Assembly (NCBI GenBank): GCA_001804415.1
Contig: MHGA01000046.1
Coordinates: 1-58,327 of the forward strand
From: Candidatus Aquivivens invisus
GTDB taxonomy: Bacteria; Omnitrophota; Gorgyraeia; Aquiviventales; Aquiviventaceae
Direction: 5' to 3'
DNA: 58,327 bases
How positions within the stretch are numbered: position 1 is the stretch's first letter; every line of letters starts with the position of its first letter. The translations under genes were made by a program, and so were the position numbers. This document shows, piece after piece, positions 9,276-18,453 of this stretch. Below the pieces are notes generated by a model. It ran no database searches, was not told the DNA's origin, and worked only from the letters and a program-made list of their open reading frames with translations.

Positions 9276-9947
9276 TTACGGGGAATCGGCGGCGCCTGAG
9301 TGAGCCTGAGGCACCGGATGGCGACGGAGGGAATCAATCCGATTGGTGAAATCCGCCCCTTGGGCCCTCACGTGCCCAACGAGCTCGCTATAGCCGTTCG
9401 TCTCGAGCCACTCCAGGGCATGGAGGAGATCATCCTGCGCGTAGCCCATGCCTCGAAGGTAGGCGACGGTTTTCGCATCGGCCTGAGGTTCCTGGCCTGC
9501 GCTCAGGGCGACTTCCAGCAACGGCCCGCCGAGGTAGTGGCCGTGACCGAGGCCCGGGACAAAGAACCCGCCCGCCTTAAACGCTCCTCGCTGGACGACG
9601 TTGATGGCGTTGCGCTGCGCGTAGTGGTGCAACCGGTGATGGGCCACACCATGCGCCACCAGCGCGGCCAAGATCGCCTCATCCGCCTCCTGCACCAGCG
9701 GCTCGGCCAGATACACGTGACGTTGCGGCAGCGCCGCCAGCCCGACCGGATGCGAGGATGCCTCCGAGACGCGGAGCCAATAGTGGATCGTCGGATCGCT
9801 CGTGTGGGGCAACACCGCCGCCAGGATGCGATCCAAGCGCTCCTGTTGGGGATGACGGCGGATTTCCTTGACGGTCGACGCGCATCCGCTGATGAGCAGC
9901 GCCGTCAGCCACCCGCCAACACTCCCCACCCACCCCGCCCGTCTCAC
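9276..9947 (-). CDS. M48-like metallopeptidase homologue with HGVAH in place of HExxH (lipoprotein)
   Basis: lipobox ISGCAS; LVAHGVAHHRLHHYAQ followed by EPQADAKTVAYLRGMGY. Confidence 0.65.
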   Translation of the reverse strand: MRRAGWVGSVGGWLTALLISGCASTVKEIRRHPQQERLDRILAAVLPHTSDPTIHYWLRVSEASSHPVGLAALPQRHVYLAEPLVQEADEAILAALVAHGVAHHRLHHYAQRNAINVVQRGAFKAGGFFVPGLGHGHYLGGPLLEVALSAGQEPQADAKTVAYLRGMGYAQDDLLHALEWLETNGYSELVGHVRAQGADFTNRIDSLRRHPVPQAHSGAADSP

Positions 9948-10573
9948 GTCGCACCCCCGGATGCCGGGAAGAGTGTGGGCAGGTCCTGCTGGACTTGGAG
10001 GAAGAGATCCCGAAACGTGTCTTCCATCGTGGCGGCAGGGACCTTGTAGCCCCAGAGGAACGGCATGGCGAAGAAGATCAGATGGCGCCTCAGGCGGTAA
10101 CGGCCCACCGCCTCATAGCGCTTCAGGGGTTGACCGTCCCGAGAGAGCGTGGCGTCGAGCTCGATGCACCCGGTGGCCGAGGAGGGAATGAGGCCATGCG
10201 TCATCCGGCTCAGCGCGTTGAGCGTTTTGTGTCCCCGGAGGGCATGGGTGGCCTCGATCAGGAGTCGCGGAGGGGACGTGGGGGCCTCCGGGGAGGCGAG
10301 GCGCAAGAAAGGAAATTCGCCGATCACGTCCTCCAGCTGGTGACGGACTTTGTGCTTGGACCACCACTTGGCCACGGAGGGGTCAGCAGGCTTGTCGAAC
10401 TCGAGATAGCGGGTATGCAAGACGACAAAGAGGGTTGGGGCTGAGGGTTCCTTCAGGGCGGGCTGCGGTCGCGCAAGGCGGCTGACCAACCCCGGCTCAT
10501 GCGAGAGGCGCGTCTGCGCGCATCCCGTAAGACTGATGGCGATCGCCAAGCTGATGATGGCGGAAAGCATCAA
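9944..10573 (-). CDS. hypothetical lipoprotein
   Basis: lipobox LTGC; translationally coupled to 9276..9947. Confidence 0.6.
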   Translation of the reverse strand: MMLSAIISLAIAISLTGCAQTRLSHEPGLVSRLARPQPALKEPSAPTLFVVLHTRYLEFDKPADPSVAKWWSKHKVRHQLEDVIGEFPFLRLASPEAPTSPPRLLIEATHALRGHKTLNALSRMTHGLIPSSATGCIELDATLSRDGQPLKRYEAVGRYRLRRHLIFFAMPFLWGYKVPAATMEDTFRDLFLQVQQDLPTLFPASGGAT

Positions 10574-10726
10574 CGGTAGTGTAGCAAAAACGGCGGCGGC
10601 TGACTACGAGGGGTAATGGTCTGTTGCAATGGCGCCGTGGCCGCCTAGCGGGAACAGACCGTTGAGATCGCGCTGGGGCCGAAGGGAGCCTTTGAGAACG
10701 GCAATATCGGCACCCTGACGCGCCGG

Positions 10727-11125
10727 GTGTCCGCCAACCAGGTCATGAGCGCCATCCTGCCACCCCGGGGCAAGCCCCTGTCTACGCCGTCGACGCGGCA
10801 GGTAGACAAGCCGCCCAGGGTGCCAAGAATACCCAGGGCGGTCGAGTTCCTCTGCAAGGCCCTCGAGTGGCAGGCCCTCCTTGCGTCCGGCCAGGCCAAA
10901 AACCAAGCCGACATCGCTCGCCAGGAGGGCATCAGCCGGGTCCGAGTTACGCAGGTCATGTGGATGCTTCGTCTGGCCCCCGAGATCCAGGAGCGCATCC
11001 TGGCCATGCCCAAAATGAACCGCCGGCCTGTGGTCAGTGAGCGCGTGCTTCGGCCCATCGCCCACTTGGAAGACGTTATGGATCAGAAAACCCGGTTCCA
11101 GGAGTTGATCGGGGAGGTCCGATAG
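10727..11125 (+). CDS. HTH protein resembling the accessory/C-terminal HTH segment associated with serine recombinases; possible remnant
   Basis: RVPRIPRAVEFLCKALEWQALLASGQAKNQADIARQEGISRVRVTQVMWMLRLAPEIQERILAMP; in-frame similarity-like text continues upstream of the GTG until a TAG. Confidence 0.55.
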   Translation: MSANQVMSAILPPRGKPLSTPSTRQVDKPPRVPRIPRAVEFLCKALEWQALLASGQAKNQADIARQEGISRVRVTQVMWMLRLAPEIQERILAMPKMNRRPVVSERVLRPIAHLEDVMDQKTRFQELIGEVR

Positions 11126-11131
11126 GCGCCC

Positions 11132-12364
11132 TCAGTGGCCATTCAGGTACACCATCTCCTCCGCAACCCCAAGTGTCAGAAACATCAAGAGATAATCCCG
11201 TAGATGGCGGGTGAGGAGGAAGTTCTGCCGGACATGTTCCCGGCCATTTTCACCAAGCCGTTTCGCATAGTCTGGATTGCTGAGGAGCTGCTTGATGGCG
11301 TAGGCGGCTCCTTCCACGCTGTGTACCAGCAGGCCGCTGTAGCGATGTTTCACCTGCAGTGGGATACCACCTACGGCTGAGGCCACGACAGGTCGAGCTT
11401 TCCACAGCGCCTCGGAGACCGTCAGCCCGAATCCTTCCCGAATAGATTTCTGCACGACCACCGCTGAGGTTCGCTGCAAGGCATTGATTTCGATATTGCT
11501 ATTCGGCGGCAGCATCAGGAGGTGGATGTCGGGGTTGCCTTTGGCCGCTTCGCGCGCGCGGTTCAACACCTCTTCGCCTTCAGGGTCATCGCTCGCGGGC
11601 CCGCCGGCCAACACCAACCGGCATTTGATCGACTTGCGGACCCGTCGGAACGCTTCGATCACCCCCAGGGGGTCTTTGAGGTAGTCAAACCGCGATACCT
11701 GCGTGATGATCGGCCGATCCCGAGGAATGCCAAGTCGCTTAAGGATAGCGTCGATTTCTTCAGGGGCTAGATCGCGGTTCTTGTCACTAAGCGGATCGAT
11801 GGAGGGCGCAATGAGCACCTGCTCCATCGGCATTTGCTGGGCGAAAGCGGAGGATGAGTACACCGCCGCGTCGAATTTGAGGATAAACGGCTGGAGGAAT
11901 TTCCAGACCCCCTGGTGCGGGCGTGACACATCCACATGGCACCGCCAGATCCAGCGAGAGGTCTGACCTGGACGGCGTTGTTCGACCAAGGTGATGGGTT
12001 GCGGATCGTGGATGAACACAATGTCGTCGTCCAGCACCAGACGCTCAGCGTTCTGTCGTCCGACGTCAAGGAACAGCTGAAACATCTCCGGGGCGATTGC
12101 CTCTTGCTTGCCGTGCAGCGCATTATGGAATGCTTTGGTCACTCGGTAGAACGGCTCGGAACCCTCGACCACCTCCCACCGCACGCGGAGTCCCAACTCC
12201 TCCAACAGCGGCACCATACGGTCGAGGATTTCCGCGACACCGCCGCCCACCCGAGTGGAGTTAACCATCGCCACGCGCTGACCCGCCATACGCTTGCCCA
12301 ACCCGCGCAACTCCTCAATGGTGCTATCACCCACAATGGGGGCGTAATCAACCAGGCTTGGCAT
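11132..12364 (-). CDS. treT: GT4 glycosyltransferase, TreT-like trehalose synthase
   Basis: VNSTRVGGGVAEILDRMVPLLEELGLRVRWEVVEG, VSRFDYLKDPLGVIEAFR, SIREGFGLTVSEALWKARPVVASAVGGIPLQV. Confidence 0.85.
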   Translation of the reverse strand: MPSLVDYAPIVGDSTIEELRGLGKRMAGQRVAMVNSTRVGGGVAEILDRMVPLLEELGLRVRWEVVEGSEPFYRVTKAFHNALHGKQEAIAPEMFQLFLDVGRQNAERLVLDDDIVFIHDPQPITLVEQRRPGQTSRWIWRCHVDVSRPHQGVWKFLQPFILKFDAAVYSSSAFAQQMPMEQVLIAPSIDPLSDKNRDLAPEEIDAILKRLGIPRDRPIITQVSRFDYLKDPLGVIEAFRRVRKSIKCRLVLAGGPASDDPEGEEVLNRAREAAKGNPDIHLLMLPPNSNIEINALQRTSAVVVQKSIREGFGLTVSEALWKARPVVASAVGGIPLQVKHRYSGLLVHSVEGAAYAIKQLLSNPDYAKRLGENGREHVRQNFLLTRHLRDYLLMFLTLGVAEEMVYLNGH

Positions 12365-13055
12365 GCGTCGTTCCTTGGCGATCCAATTCCTGTTTCACCA
12401 GTGAAAGCACTAATGATCGAAGGGTTTCCAGCGTATGCGCGTAGGGGTCGAGGTTGGCAACATGCTCCGCGAGATCCTTGAGGCCCAGGTGCTCATCCAG
12501 CCAGATGGCGAAATCATTGGTGGGCCGTCCGACGCGCAACCGAGCGTCGAAGACATGGAAGTACAGGGAATGGATGCTGACACGTGACAGGGCCTCGGCG
12601 AACTCAACTAGTGTGGAAGCCTCGTGCGACGTGGGCATGACGATGCGCACCGACTTGACGAAGAAGAACTCTTCCCCCTCTGAGGCGAATCTCAATGTAG
12701 CCGTTGGAGTACTGCTGAGATAGTCCTCGATGGTGCCCACCAGGGCTTCTCGAAGACTCTGGAGGGCGGAGTGCTCCATGATGTCGATGCCAGCCAGCAG
12801 TTCTCCCAGCCTTTCCTCGCCGAGCACCCCTGTCACCCAATAGGCGAAATCGTTCGGCGGCTCAGGAGTCAGGTAGTGGTGCGTCAGGAGAAAATAGTGG
12901 GTGTGGTAGTAGATGCATCCGTCAGGAACTTTCCGCAGAAGCGCCACCAGCTGCGGCAAGGTGGCTGCGCGCAGCCCGGTCGCCTTCTGCAGCACGAAGC
13001 TCGTGTAGAAGCGAAACGGGGTCTTCGCTTCTACCAAGGCGGAGGGCTGGGTCAT
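12348..13055 (-). CDS. DUF5752 family protein
   Basis: TPFRFYTSFVLQKATGLRAATLPQLVALLRKVPDGCIYYHTHYFLLTHHY; internal ATG at 13055 overlapping upstream stop. Confidence 0.75.
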   Translation of the reverse strand: MTQPSALVEAKTPFRFYTSFVLQKATGLRAATLPQLVALLRKVPDGCIYYHTHYFLLTHHYLTPEPPNDFAYWVTGVLGEERLGELLAGIDIMEHSALQSLREALVGTIEDYLSSTPTATLRFASEGEEFFFVKSVRIVMPTSHEASTLVEFAEALSRVSIHSLYFHVFDARLRVGRPTNDFAIWLDEHLGLKDLAEHVANLDPYAHTLETLRSLVLSLVKQELDRQGTTHAKPG

Positions 13056-13741
13056 GGCCCTTTGGAGGATTTCCATTTCTCCCAGAGCATCTCCTCCAGA
13101 AACCGCTTCACGAGCCCTTGCGAGCCCAAGCCCAACGCGAGAGCGAACGCCAACCCAAAGGTCGCCATGAGGATGTAGAGAGCCACCTCGATGGTCCTCG
13201 TCACCACGTGGAGTTGCTCCAAGGCGACGATGACCGTGACCAACAGCACAATGGTATAGACCGCCTGGCCTGCTAGGTGGCCTTGAGGAAACCCCGCATT
13301 GAGACTGGCCGCGCGCACCGTCGCCCCGAGGAACGAGGCCAACAACATCCCGAACAGAAACACCACGATGCTCATAATGATCCGCGGGAGGAATGCGCCG
13401 AATTGCGTCAGCCAATCCGCCGCAGCGGCAATGCCCACAAACTGCAGCGCCACCATGACCGACGCCATCATGAGCAGCCAGTAGACGAGTTGGCCCAGGA
13501 GCTCCACCACGGTCAGCCGAATCGCTCCTCGGTGGAGCGCCTCGCTGAGCTTCGCCTTCTCTGCGAGTCGCTCGAGCCCGATGGCACGGAGCGCTCGGAC
13601 CGTCACCATCCGGAACACGTTGGCGACGGTCCAGCCCACCCCAAGGATGAGCAGAGCGCCAAGCACCTTCGGGATGACCAGTTCGAGCTGCGCGAGCAAC
13701 AGCCGCAACGGATCCACAATCAGATGCGACCAATCCATCAT
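13052..13741 (-). CDS. mechanosensitive-channel-related conserved TM helix protein
   Basis: repeated PKVLGALLILGVGWTVANV / PRIIMSIVVFLFGMLLASFLGATVR hydrophobic motifs; ATGA overlaps both sides. Confidence 0.72.
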   Translation of the reverse strand: MMDWSHLIVDPLRLLLAQLELVIPKVLGALLILGVGWTVANVFRMVTVRALRAIGLERLAEKAKLSEALHRGAIRLTVVELLGQLVYWLLMMASVMVALQFVGIAAAADWLTQFGAFLPRIIMSIVVFLFGMLLASFLGATVRAASLNAGFPQGHLAGQAVYTIVLLVTVIVALEQLHVVTRTIEVALYILMATFGLAFALALGLGSQGLVKRFLEEMLWEKWKSSKGP

Positions 13742-14559
13742 GCACCTCCTTCCGTGGCGTTGAGCGGCTGGCAGGCATGGCAGAGGTCCGCTAACCACTT
13801 CTGGACTTCACGCGGGTTTTTCAGCCAATAACGCGCTGCGGTTCGCGTGCTCCGCCGACCCACGAAGATGGAGAGGCCGCCATGATGATTGACGACGTGG
13901 AAGGCATCTTCGTCTGTTCGGTCATCCCCAAGGCAGATGACCAAAGTGCTGCGGTTCGCGTGCATTCGCCGCAGCGCCCACCGGATTGCCAGGCCCTTAT
14001 GCCACCGGATATCGGGACGGATTTCCCAGATCGCCTTGCCGCGGCAGACTCGAACGTGTCGTTTGTCTTCATATGGCTGCATGGCGTTGCGGAAATTCCG
14101 CCGCAGCACAGGACGATGCGTGATGCTGACCCGACGGTAGTGCACGGAGAGTGTCAGCTCCTTATCCTCGACCCAGGCACCAGGGATCAGCTCGACGGCG
14201 CGTCGCAGCTTCCGGGCGAGCTGTTTCAAGAGCGGGCGGCTGCGGCGAGCTAGCGGATGGAGATAGCGGCCATAGGGCCCCTCGGCTTCCAAGCCGTGAT
14301 TGCCGATGTAGGAGAGGCCTCTGACGCAGACGCAGCGCTTAAGATCCTGTAGTCGCCTGCCGCTGACGATGCCGACGGACACGCGGGGCGTGTTCCTGAG
14401 TTGCTTCAGGAGAGCTCGCGCACGATCCGGCATGCGAGCCTTTGAGGGATGCTCCGCAAGAGGGGCCAGGGTCCCGTCGAAATCCAGAAACAGACAGACG
14501 TACCTGGCAGCCTGCAGTTGACGTCGCAGGCGTGGCCACGCGTTGCCAAGTGGCCTCAT
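13738..14559 (-). CDS. otsB: trehalose-6-phosphate phosphatase
   Basis: LFLDFDGTLAPL, VSGRRLQDL, GNHGLEAEGP, GDDRTDEDAF. Confidence 0.95.
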   Translation of the reverse strand: MRPLGNAWPRLRRQLQAARYVCLFLDFDGTLAPLAEHPSKARMPDRARALLKQLRNTPRVSVGIVSGRRLQDLKRCVCVRGLSYIGNHGLEAEGPYGRYLHPLARRSRPLLKQLARKLRRAVELIPGAWVEDKELTLSVHYRRVSITHRPVLRRNFRNAMQPYEDKRHVRVCRGKAIWEIRPDIRWHKGLAIRWALRRMHANRSTLVICLGDDRTDEDAFHVVNHHGGLSIFVGRRSTRTAARYWLKNPREVQKWLADLCHACQPLNATEGGA

Positions 14560-16838
14560 ACGGCTTGGGGTGCAGCCGGCGAAACCTTGGGCTCCCGTGC
14601 CGGGCGTAGCCGGGCCAGTTCGCTGACGAGATCGGCGGCCCACCGGTAGATGTTCCGCTCGTGGATCGTCTGACGCATGCGCTCCATCCTGGCTCGTTGC
14701 TCGGCTTCACCCATGGTGAGCGCCACATGGATGGCGTCTGCCGTCTGGTCAATATCGTACGGATTTACGATCAGGGCATCGTGCAGCTCACGGGACGCTC
14801 CGGTCAGCCCGCTGAGGATCAGCACTCCCTGTCCGTCCGTCCGCGCGGCAATAAACTCCTTGGCGACGAGATTCATGCCATCGTGGAGCGAGGTGACCAA
14901 GCAAAGGTTGGCGGCTTGATAGAAGGGCGCGATCTCGGCGTGGCTGTGGTGCTTCTTCAGGAAGATGATCGGTTTCCAGGTGCGGGTCTGAAACCGTCGG
15001 TTGATGCGGTCTGCTTCGGCATCCAACTCCGCACCGAGATCATGATACCGCTTGATCAGCGTCCGGCTCGGGGCTCCAAGCTCCACAAAGGTAAATTGGC
15101 CCTGGAACTCTTTGTGCTGTTCCAGGAACCGCTCGATGGCCCGGAACCGTTCCCCGATCCCCTTCGTGTAGTCGATCCGGTCCACGCCCACACCCAGGTA
15201 GGAGGCGGTGACGCCCAGTCCCTTCAGCAGGTTTTCTCTGATGGTGGAGGTGGCGGGGCGCGCTCCTCCAGTGTATGGCTCGTTCATCTCCTCTGCCGCA
15301 ATGCTGATTGGAAACGGCTTGACCAGGGTCGTCTGCTCATGCCGATTGACCGCAAACCGCTCCCAGTCGATGCGCGACTCCACGAGACGATCCACCGTAT
15401 CGAGGAAGTTATTGCAGTGGAACTGAATGTGAAAGCCGAGGAGATCCGCCCCCAACATGCCGTCGAGCAGGTCGCGCGCCCACGGGCAAATGGCGAAGGC
15501 TTCCGGGTTCGGCCAGGGGATGTGCCAAAACAGGGCGACCATGGCATCGGGCCGCCTGGCTTTGATGAGCCGGGGCAAGAGGGCAAAATGGTAGTCCTGG
15601 ATCAGCACACAGGGGTGCTCGGTTCCCTCCAGCTCTTCCAGAACCGCCGCGGCGAACTTGGCGTTGACCCGTTGGTACTCCGCCCAGGCATCGGCTTTGA
15701 AGATCGGGCGCGTATGCGCAATATGACACAGCGGCCAGAGTCCTTCATTCGCAAAGCAGTAGTAATACCCATCCTCTTCTTCTTTCGTCAACCAGACGCG
15801 CTTCAGCGTGTACGACGGGGTCTCCGGCGGCACCTTGAGCTTGCCGTGCGCATCGGCGGTTTCCCGGTCCGCATCGCCCGACCCGTGGGCGATCCAGGTC
15901 CCGCCGCAGGCCCGCAGGATCGGTTCCACCGCCGTCACCAACCCGCTGGCCGGCATTACCCAACGAATCTGCCGGCCCTCGCGGATGTGCACGTATGGTT
16001 CCCGATTCGCGACGACGACCAGCGCACGGCCCTGGAGGACGGACCGGACGTGCTCCTTGAGCCGCTCCGCCGTCCAGTGCGATTCCCCGGCATGGCGCAG
16101 CTTGGCCTCCTCTTCAGCAGCAGCGCGGGCCACCGTGAGGCTCTTGGCCATATGGGTGACCTCGCGGGCCAATGGTCCAAACAGCTCCCCCTTCGGCAAG
16201 GATTCGTGCTCAGAAAGTTCACCGGTTCGCAGGCGCCTGATCCACTCGATGGTCTTCGAGAGAGGCCGCAGGAGGTTCCACTGGACGATGAGGAGGGTGA
16301 TCAACGAGATCAACAGGACGTGGAAGAGGAGGCGCACAAAGTTTTGACGCCACAGCCCGTTGCGCTGTACGTCGATGTAGCTGGCGTCGTGAACGAGCAG
16401 GAGCGCTCCGCCAACCTGACCGGCACGATGGAGCGGCAAGACCTCCAGGTGCCATCGCTGTTGACCCACGACAAGGAACGCGTCTCGCCCCTGGTCCGTC
16501 TGTACCGCCTCACGAGCTATCTCCGGCAGTTCCTGAAAGCGAGCCGGAAGGCTGGCCGTGATGGCAAGCGGCTGGCCGTCGCTCGCATACACGACGATCC
16601 CCGCCAGGCGTTCGCGGTCTCCAAACCGCTGGACGAGGCGTCGTAATCCCTCCAGATTCTCACTTGCGACAAGCGGCTCAGCCGACTCCTGGAGGCTCTC
16701 AGCTAGAACGCTGGCTCGTCGCTCCAACTCCTCTTCGAGACGGACCTGCTCCTGTCGGGCCTGGAAGCCGGTCGAGATAAAGACCACGGCCGCGGCTGCC
16801 AGGACAAGTGCAAGAATGAGTCTGAGGGTAATCCGCAT
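14556..16838 (-). CDS. otsA: trehalose-6-phosphate synthase (GT20) fused to an N-terminal two-TM periplasmic sensor plus HAMP
   Basis: TM1 residues 5-25, about 140 aa extracytoplasmic loop, TM2, HAMP-like RPLSKTIEWIRRLRTGEL; GT20 motifs QDYHFALLP, FWHIPWPNPE, DRIDYTKGIGERFRA, SLHDGMNLVAKEF. Confidence 0.93.
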   Translation of the reverse strand: MRITLRLILALVLAAAAVVFISTGFQARQEQVRLEEELERRASVLAESLQESAEPLVASENLEGLRRLVQRFGDRERLAGIVVYASDGQPLAITASLPARFQELPEIAREAVQTDQGRDAFLVVGQQRWHLEVLPLHRAGQVGGALLLVHDASYIDVQRNGLWRQNFVRLLFHVLLISLITLLIVQWNLLRPLSKTIEWIRRLRTGELSEHESLPKGELFGPLAREVTHMAKSLTVARAAAEEEAKLRHAGESHWTAERLKEHVRSVLQGRALVVVANREPYVHIREGRQIRWVMPASGLVTAVEPILRACGGTWIAHGSGDADRETADAHGKLKVPPETPSYTLKRVWLTKEEEDGYYYCFANEGLWPLCHIAHTRPIFKADAWAEYQRVNAKFAAAVLEELEGTEHPCVLIQDYHFALLPRLIKARRPDAMVALFWHIPWPNPEAFAICPWARDLLDGMLGADLLGFHIQFHCNNFLDTVDRLVESRIDWERFAVNRHEQTTLVKPFPISIAAEEMNEPYTGGARPATSTIRENLLKGLGVTASYLGVGVDRIDYTKGIGERFRAIERFLEQHKEFQGQFTFVELGAPSRTLIKRYHDLGAELDAEADRINRRFQTRTWKPIIFLKKHHSHAEIAPFYQAANLCLVTSLHDGMNLVAKEFIAARTDGQGVLILSGLTGASRELHDALIVNPYDIDQTADAIHVALTMGEAEQRARMERMRQTIHERNIYRWAADLVSELARLRPAREPKVSPAAPQAV

Positions 16839-16857
16839 GGATGGCTGGCAATCGCCT

Positions 16858-18273
16858 TCAGTGCGGCATCAGGGACAGCTGCGCCAAGAGCAGCAGGTTG
16901 GCAAGCAGGAGTGTTGGGATGGCCACGAGCGCGCCCGCTTTGATCCATTGGACAAACGCGATCTCCCCAAGCTTGCGCCGTTCCAGCACGCCTGCGGCCA
17001 CGATATTGGCGGTCGATCCGATGAGCGTCAGATTCCCCAGCAGCGTTGAACCAAACAGCATGGCCCACCAGAGCGGAAAGGTCGGTAGCCCCTGCGCAGC
17101 CACATCGTTGACGATGGGGACAAACGTCGCCACCGCCAGCACGTTATCCATCACGGCGGTTAAAGCCCCCGAGCTCCAGGCAAAGAGCGTCGTGAGGATC
17201 GGGACGCTGCCGCCAGAGAGCGCGACGATGCGCTCAGCCAGCACGCCGGTGACACCGGTCTGCTTCAGTGTCCCGACGGAGGCGAACAGAAAGAGGAAGA
17301 ACGTCAACGTCCACCAGTCCACCCGCTTCTCGACCAACGGGCGGGCCTGCTCGCCGCTCATCATCAAGGCCGCTCCGGCACCAAGCAGCGCAACGCCCAA
17401 CAGCATCGTGTTGGCCGGCAAGTGCAGCCAGTACTCGATGGGGTGATGGAGCACGAGTCCCGCCACGACGCCGCCGAAGAGCCAGCCGCTTTGCCGTACG
17501 CCTTTCCTCGCCAGCCGATCATCGGCCACGACGTGCTCGATGTGCTCCTCGCCGCGCCGACCCGTCAAGACACCCTGAAGCGCATCAATGTCTTTGGCGA
17601 AGATTTTCAAACAGATCGGGATCGTGATGGCCAGGCACAGTGCCGAGATGGGTGTCGCCCAGCGCAGGAAGTCCGAGAACGTCAGGCCGCTGCGCAGCGC
17701 AATGATGACGCCGACCGGGTTGCCGACGACGGTGGCACTTGAGCCGACGTTCGTCGCAAAGACGAGCATCATGATGAAGGGAATGGGATTCACGCGGGCG
17801 CGGCCGAGCAGGTTGAGCATCGCGGCGGTGATGAAGAGAATCGAGGTCACTTCATCCACGAGTGCCGCGGACACCGCGGCCATCACCATCATCGCCACCA
17901 TGATCCGTTGGGGATGCGGGCCGACGAGCTTGAGCAGGCGCTCGATGAGATGCTCGAAGAACAGCTTCTCCTCCATGAACCCGATCACCATCATCATGGC
18001 TAGAAGAAATGCGATGATGTCCAACCCGGCGAACTCGACGAAGTGCGGGACATCCAACAGCCCGGCAGCCAAGAGGCCCGCGATGCCGAAGCATGCGAAC
18101 GCCAGTCGCTGGCGCCAGAAGAAGATGGCGCCGTACAGAACCACGCAGAAGCCTCCGACGGCGAGCGTTTGAGTAGCCGTGAGGCCAAGGCGTGCCAGTA
18201 GTAGCGGGGTCAGTAAGATGCCAGCGATATACCACAGCCAATCCCGCTTCGCCGATACGAGGTCACCGATCAT
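16858..18273 (-). CDS. NhaD/ArsB-superfamily ion transporter (putative Na+/H+ antiporter)
   Basis: about 12 TM segments; DEVTSILFITAAML, ATNVGSSATVVGNPVGVIIA, DNVLAVATFVPIV, GSTANIVAAGV. Confidence 0.88.
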   Translation of the reverse strand: MIGDLVSAKRDWLWYIAGILLTPLLLARLGLTATQTLAVGGFCVVLYGAIFFWRQRLAFACFGIAGLLAAGLLDVPHFVEFAGLDIIAFLLAMMMVIGFMEEKLFFEHLIERLLKLVGPHPQRIMVAMMVMAAVSAALVDEVTSILFITAAMLNLLGRARVNPIPFIMMLVFATNVGSSATVVGNPVGVIIALRSGLTFSDFLRWATPISALCLAITIPICLKIFAKDIDALQGVLTGRRGEEHIEHVVADDRLARKGVRQSGWLFGGVVAGLVLHHPIEYWLHLPANTMLLGVALLGAGAALMMSGEQARPLVEKRVDWWTLTFFLFLFASVGTLKQTGVTGVLAERIVALSGGSVPILTTLFAWSSGALTAVMDNVLAVATFVPIVNDVAAQGLPTFPLWWAMLFGSTLLGNLTLIGSTANIVAAGVLERRKLGEIAFVQWIKAGALVAIPTLLLANLLLLAQLSLMPH

Positions 18274-18391
18274 GGCCCTCTTTCTTATTCTTCCGCTCTT
18301 CCTGGCGGCTTTTGATGACTACGTAGGCAACGAAATACAGGAAGCCGCCAACGACAATGAGCACAAACCAATTCGCGGGGTCACGCATCAT
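18263..18391 (-). CDS. 41-42 aa single-pass membrane microprotein (MMRDPANWFVLIVVGGFLYFVAYVVIKSRQEERKNKKEGHDR)
   Basis: GGAGG at 18396-18400 (minus strand) before tandem ATGs at 18391/18388; stop overlaps transporter start by 11 nt; below the ORF-track length cut-off. Confidence 0.7.
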   Translation of the reverse strand: MMRDPANWFVLIVVGGFLYFVAYVVIKSRQEERKNKKEGHDR

Positions 18392-18414
18392 AATACCTCC
18401 TTGATGGGAAGCGC

Positions 18415-18453
18415 AAAAACAAAAACCGCCATCCAGCGAACGCTAGGTGGCGG
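18415..18453 (-). terminator. intrinsic terminator in the leader of the osmo operon
   Basis: minus strand CCGCCA-CCUAGCGUUCGCUGGA-UGGCGG followed by UUUUUGUUUUUG, ending about 15 nt before the RBS. Confidence 0.8.

Noticed and set aside
14661-16646. 661-aa plus-strand ORF antisense to otsA
   Set aside because: Opposite strand has unmistakable GT20 motifs; antisense openness is compositional.
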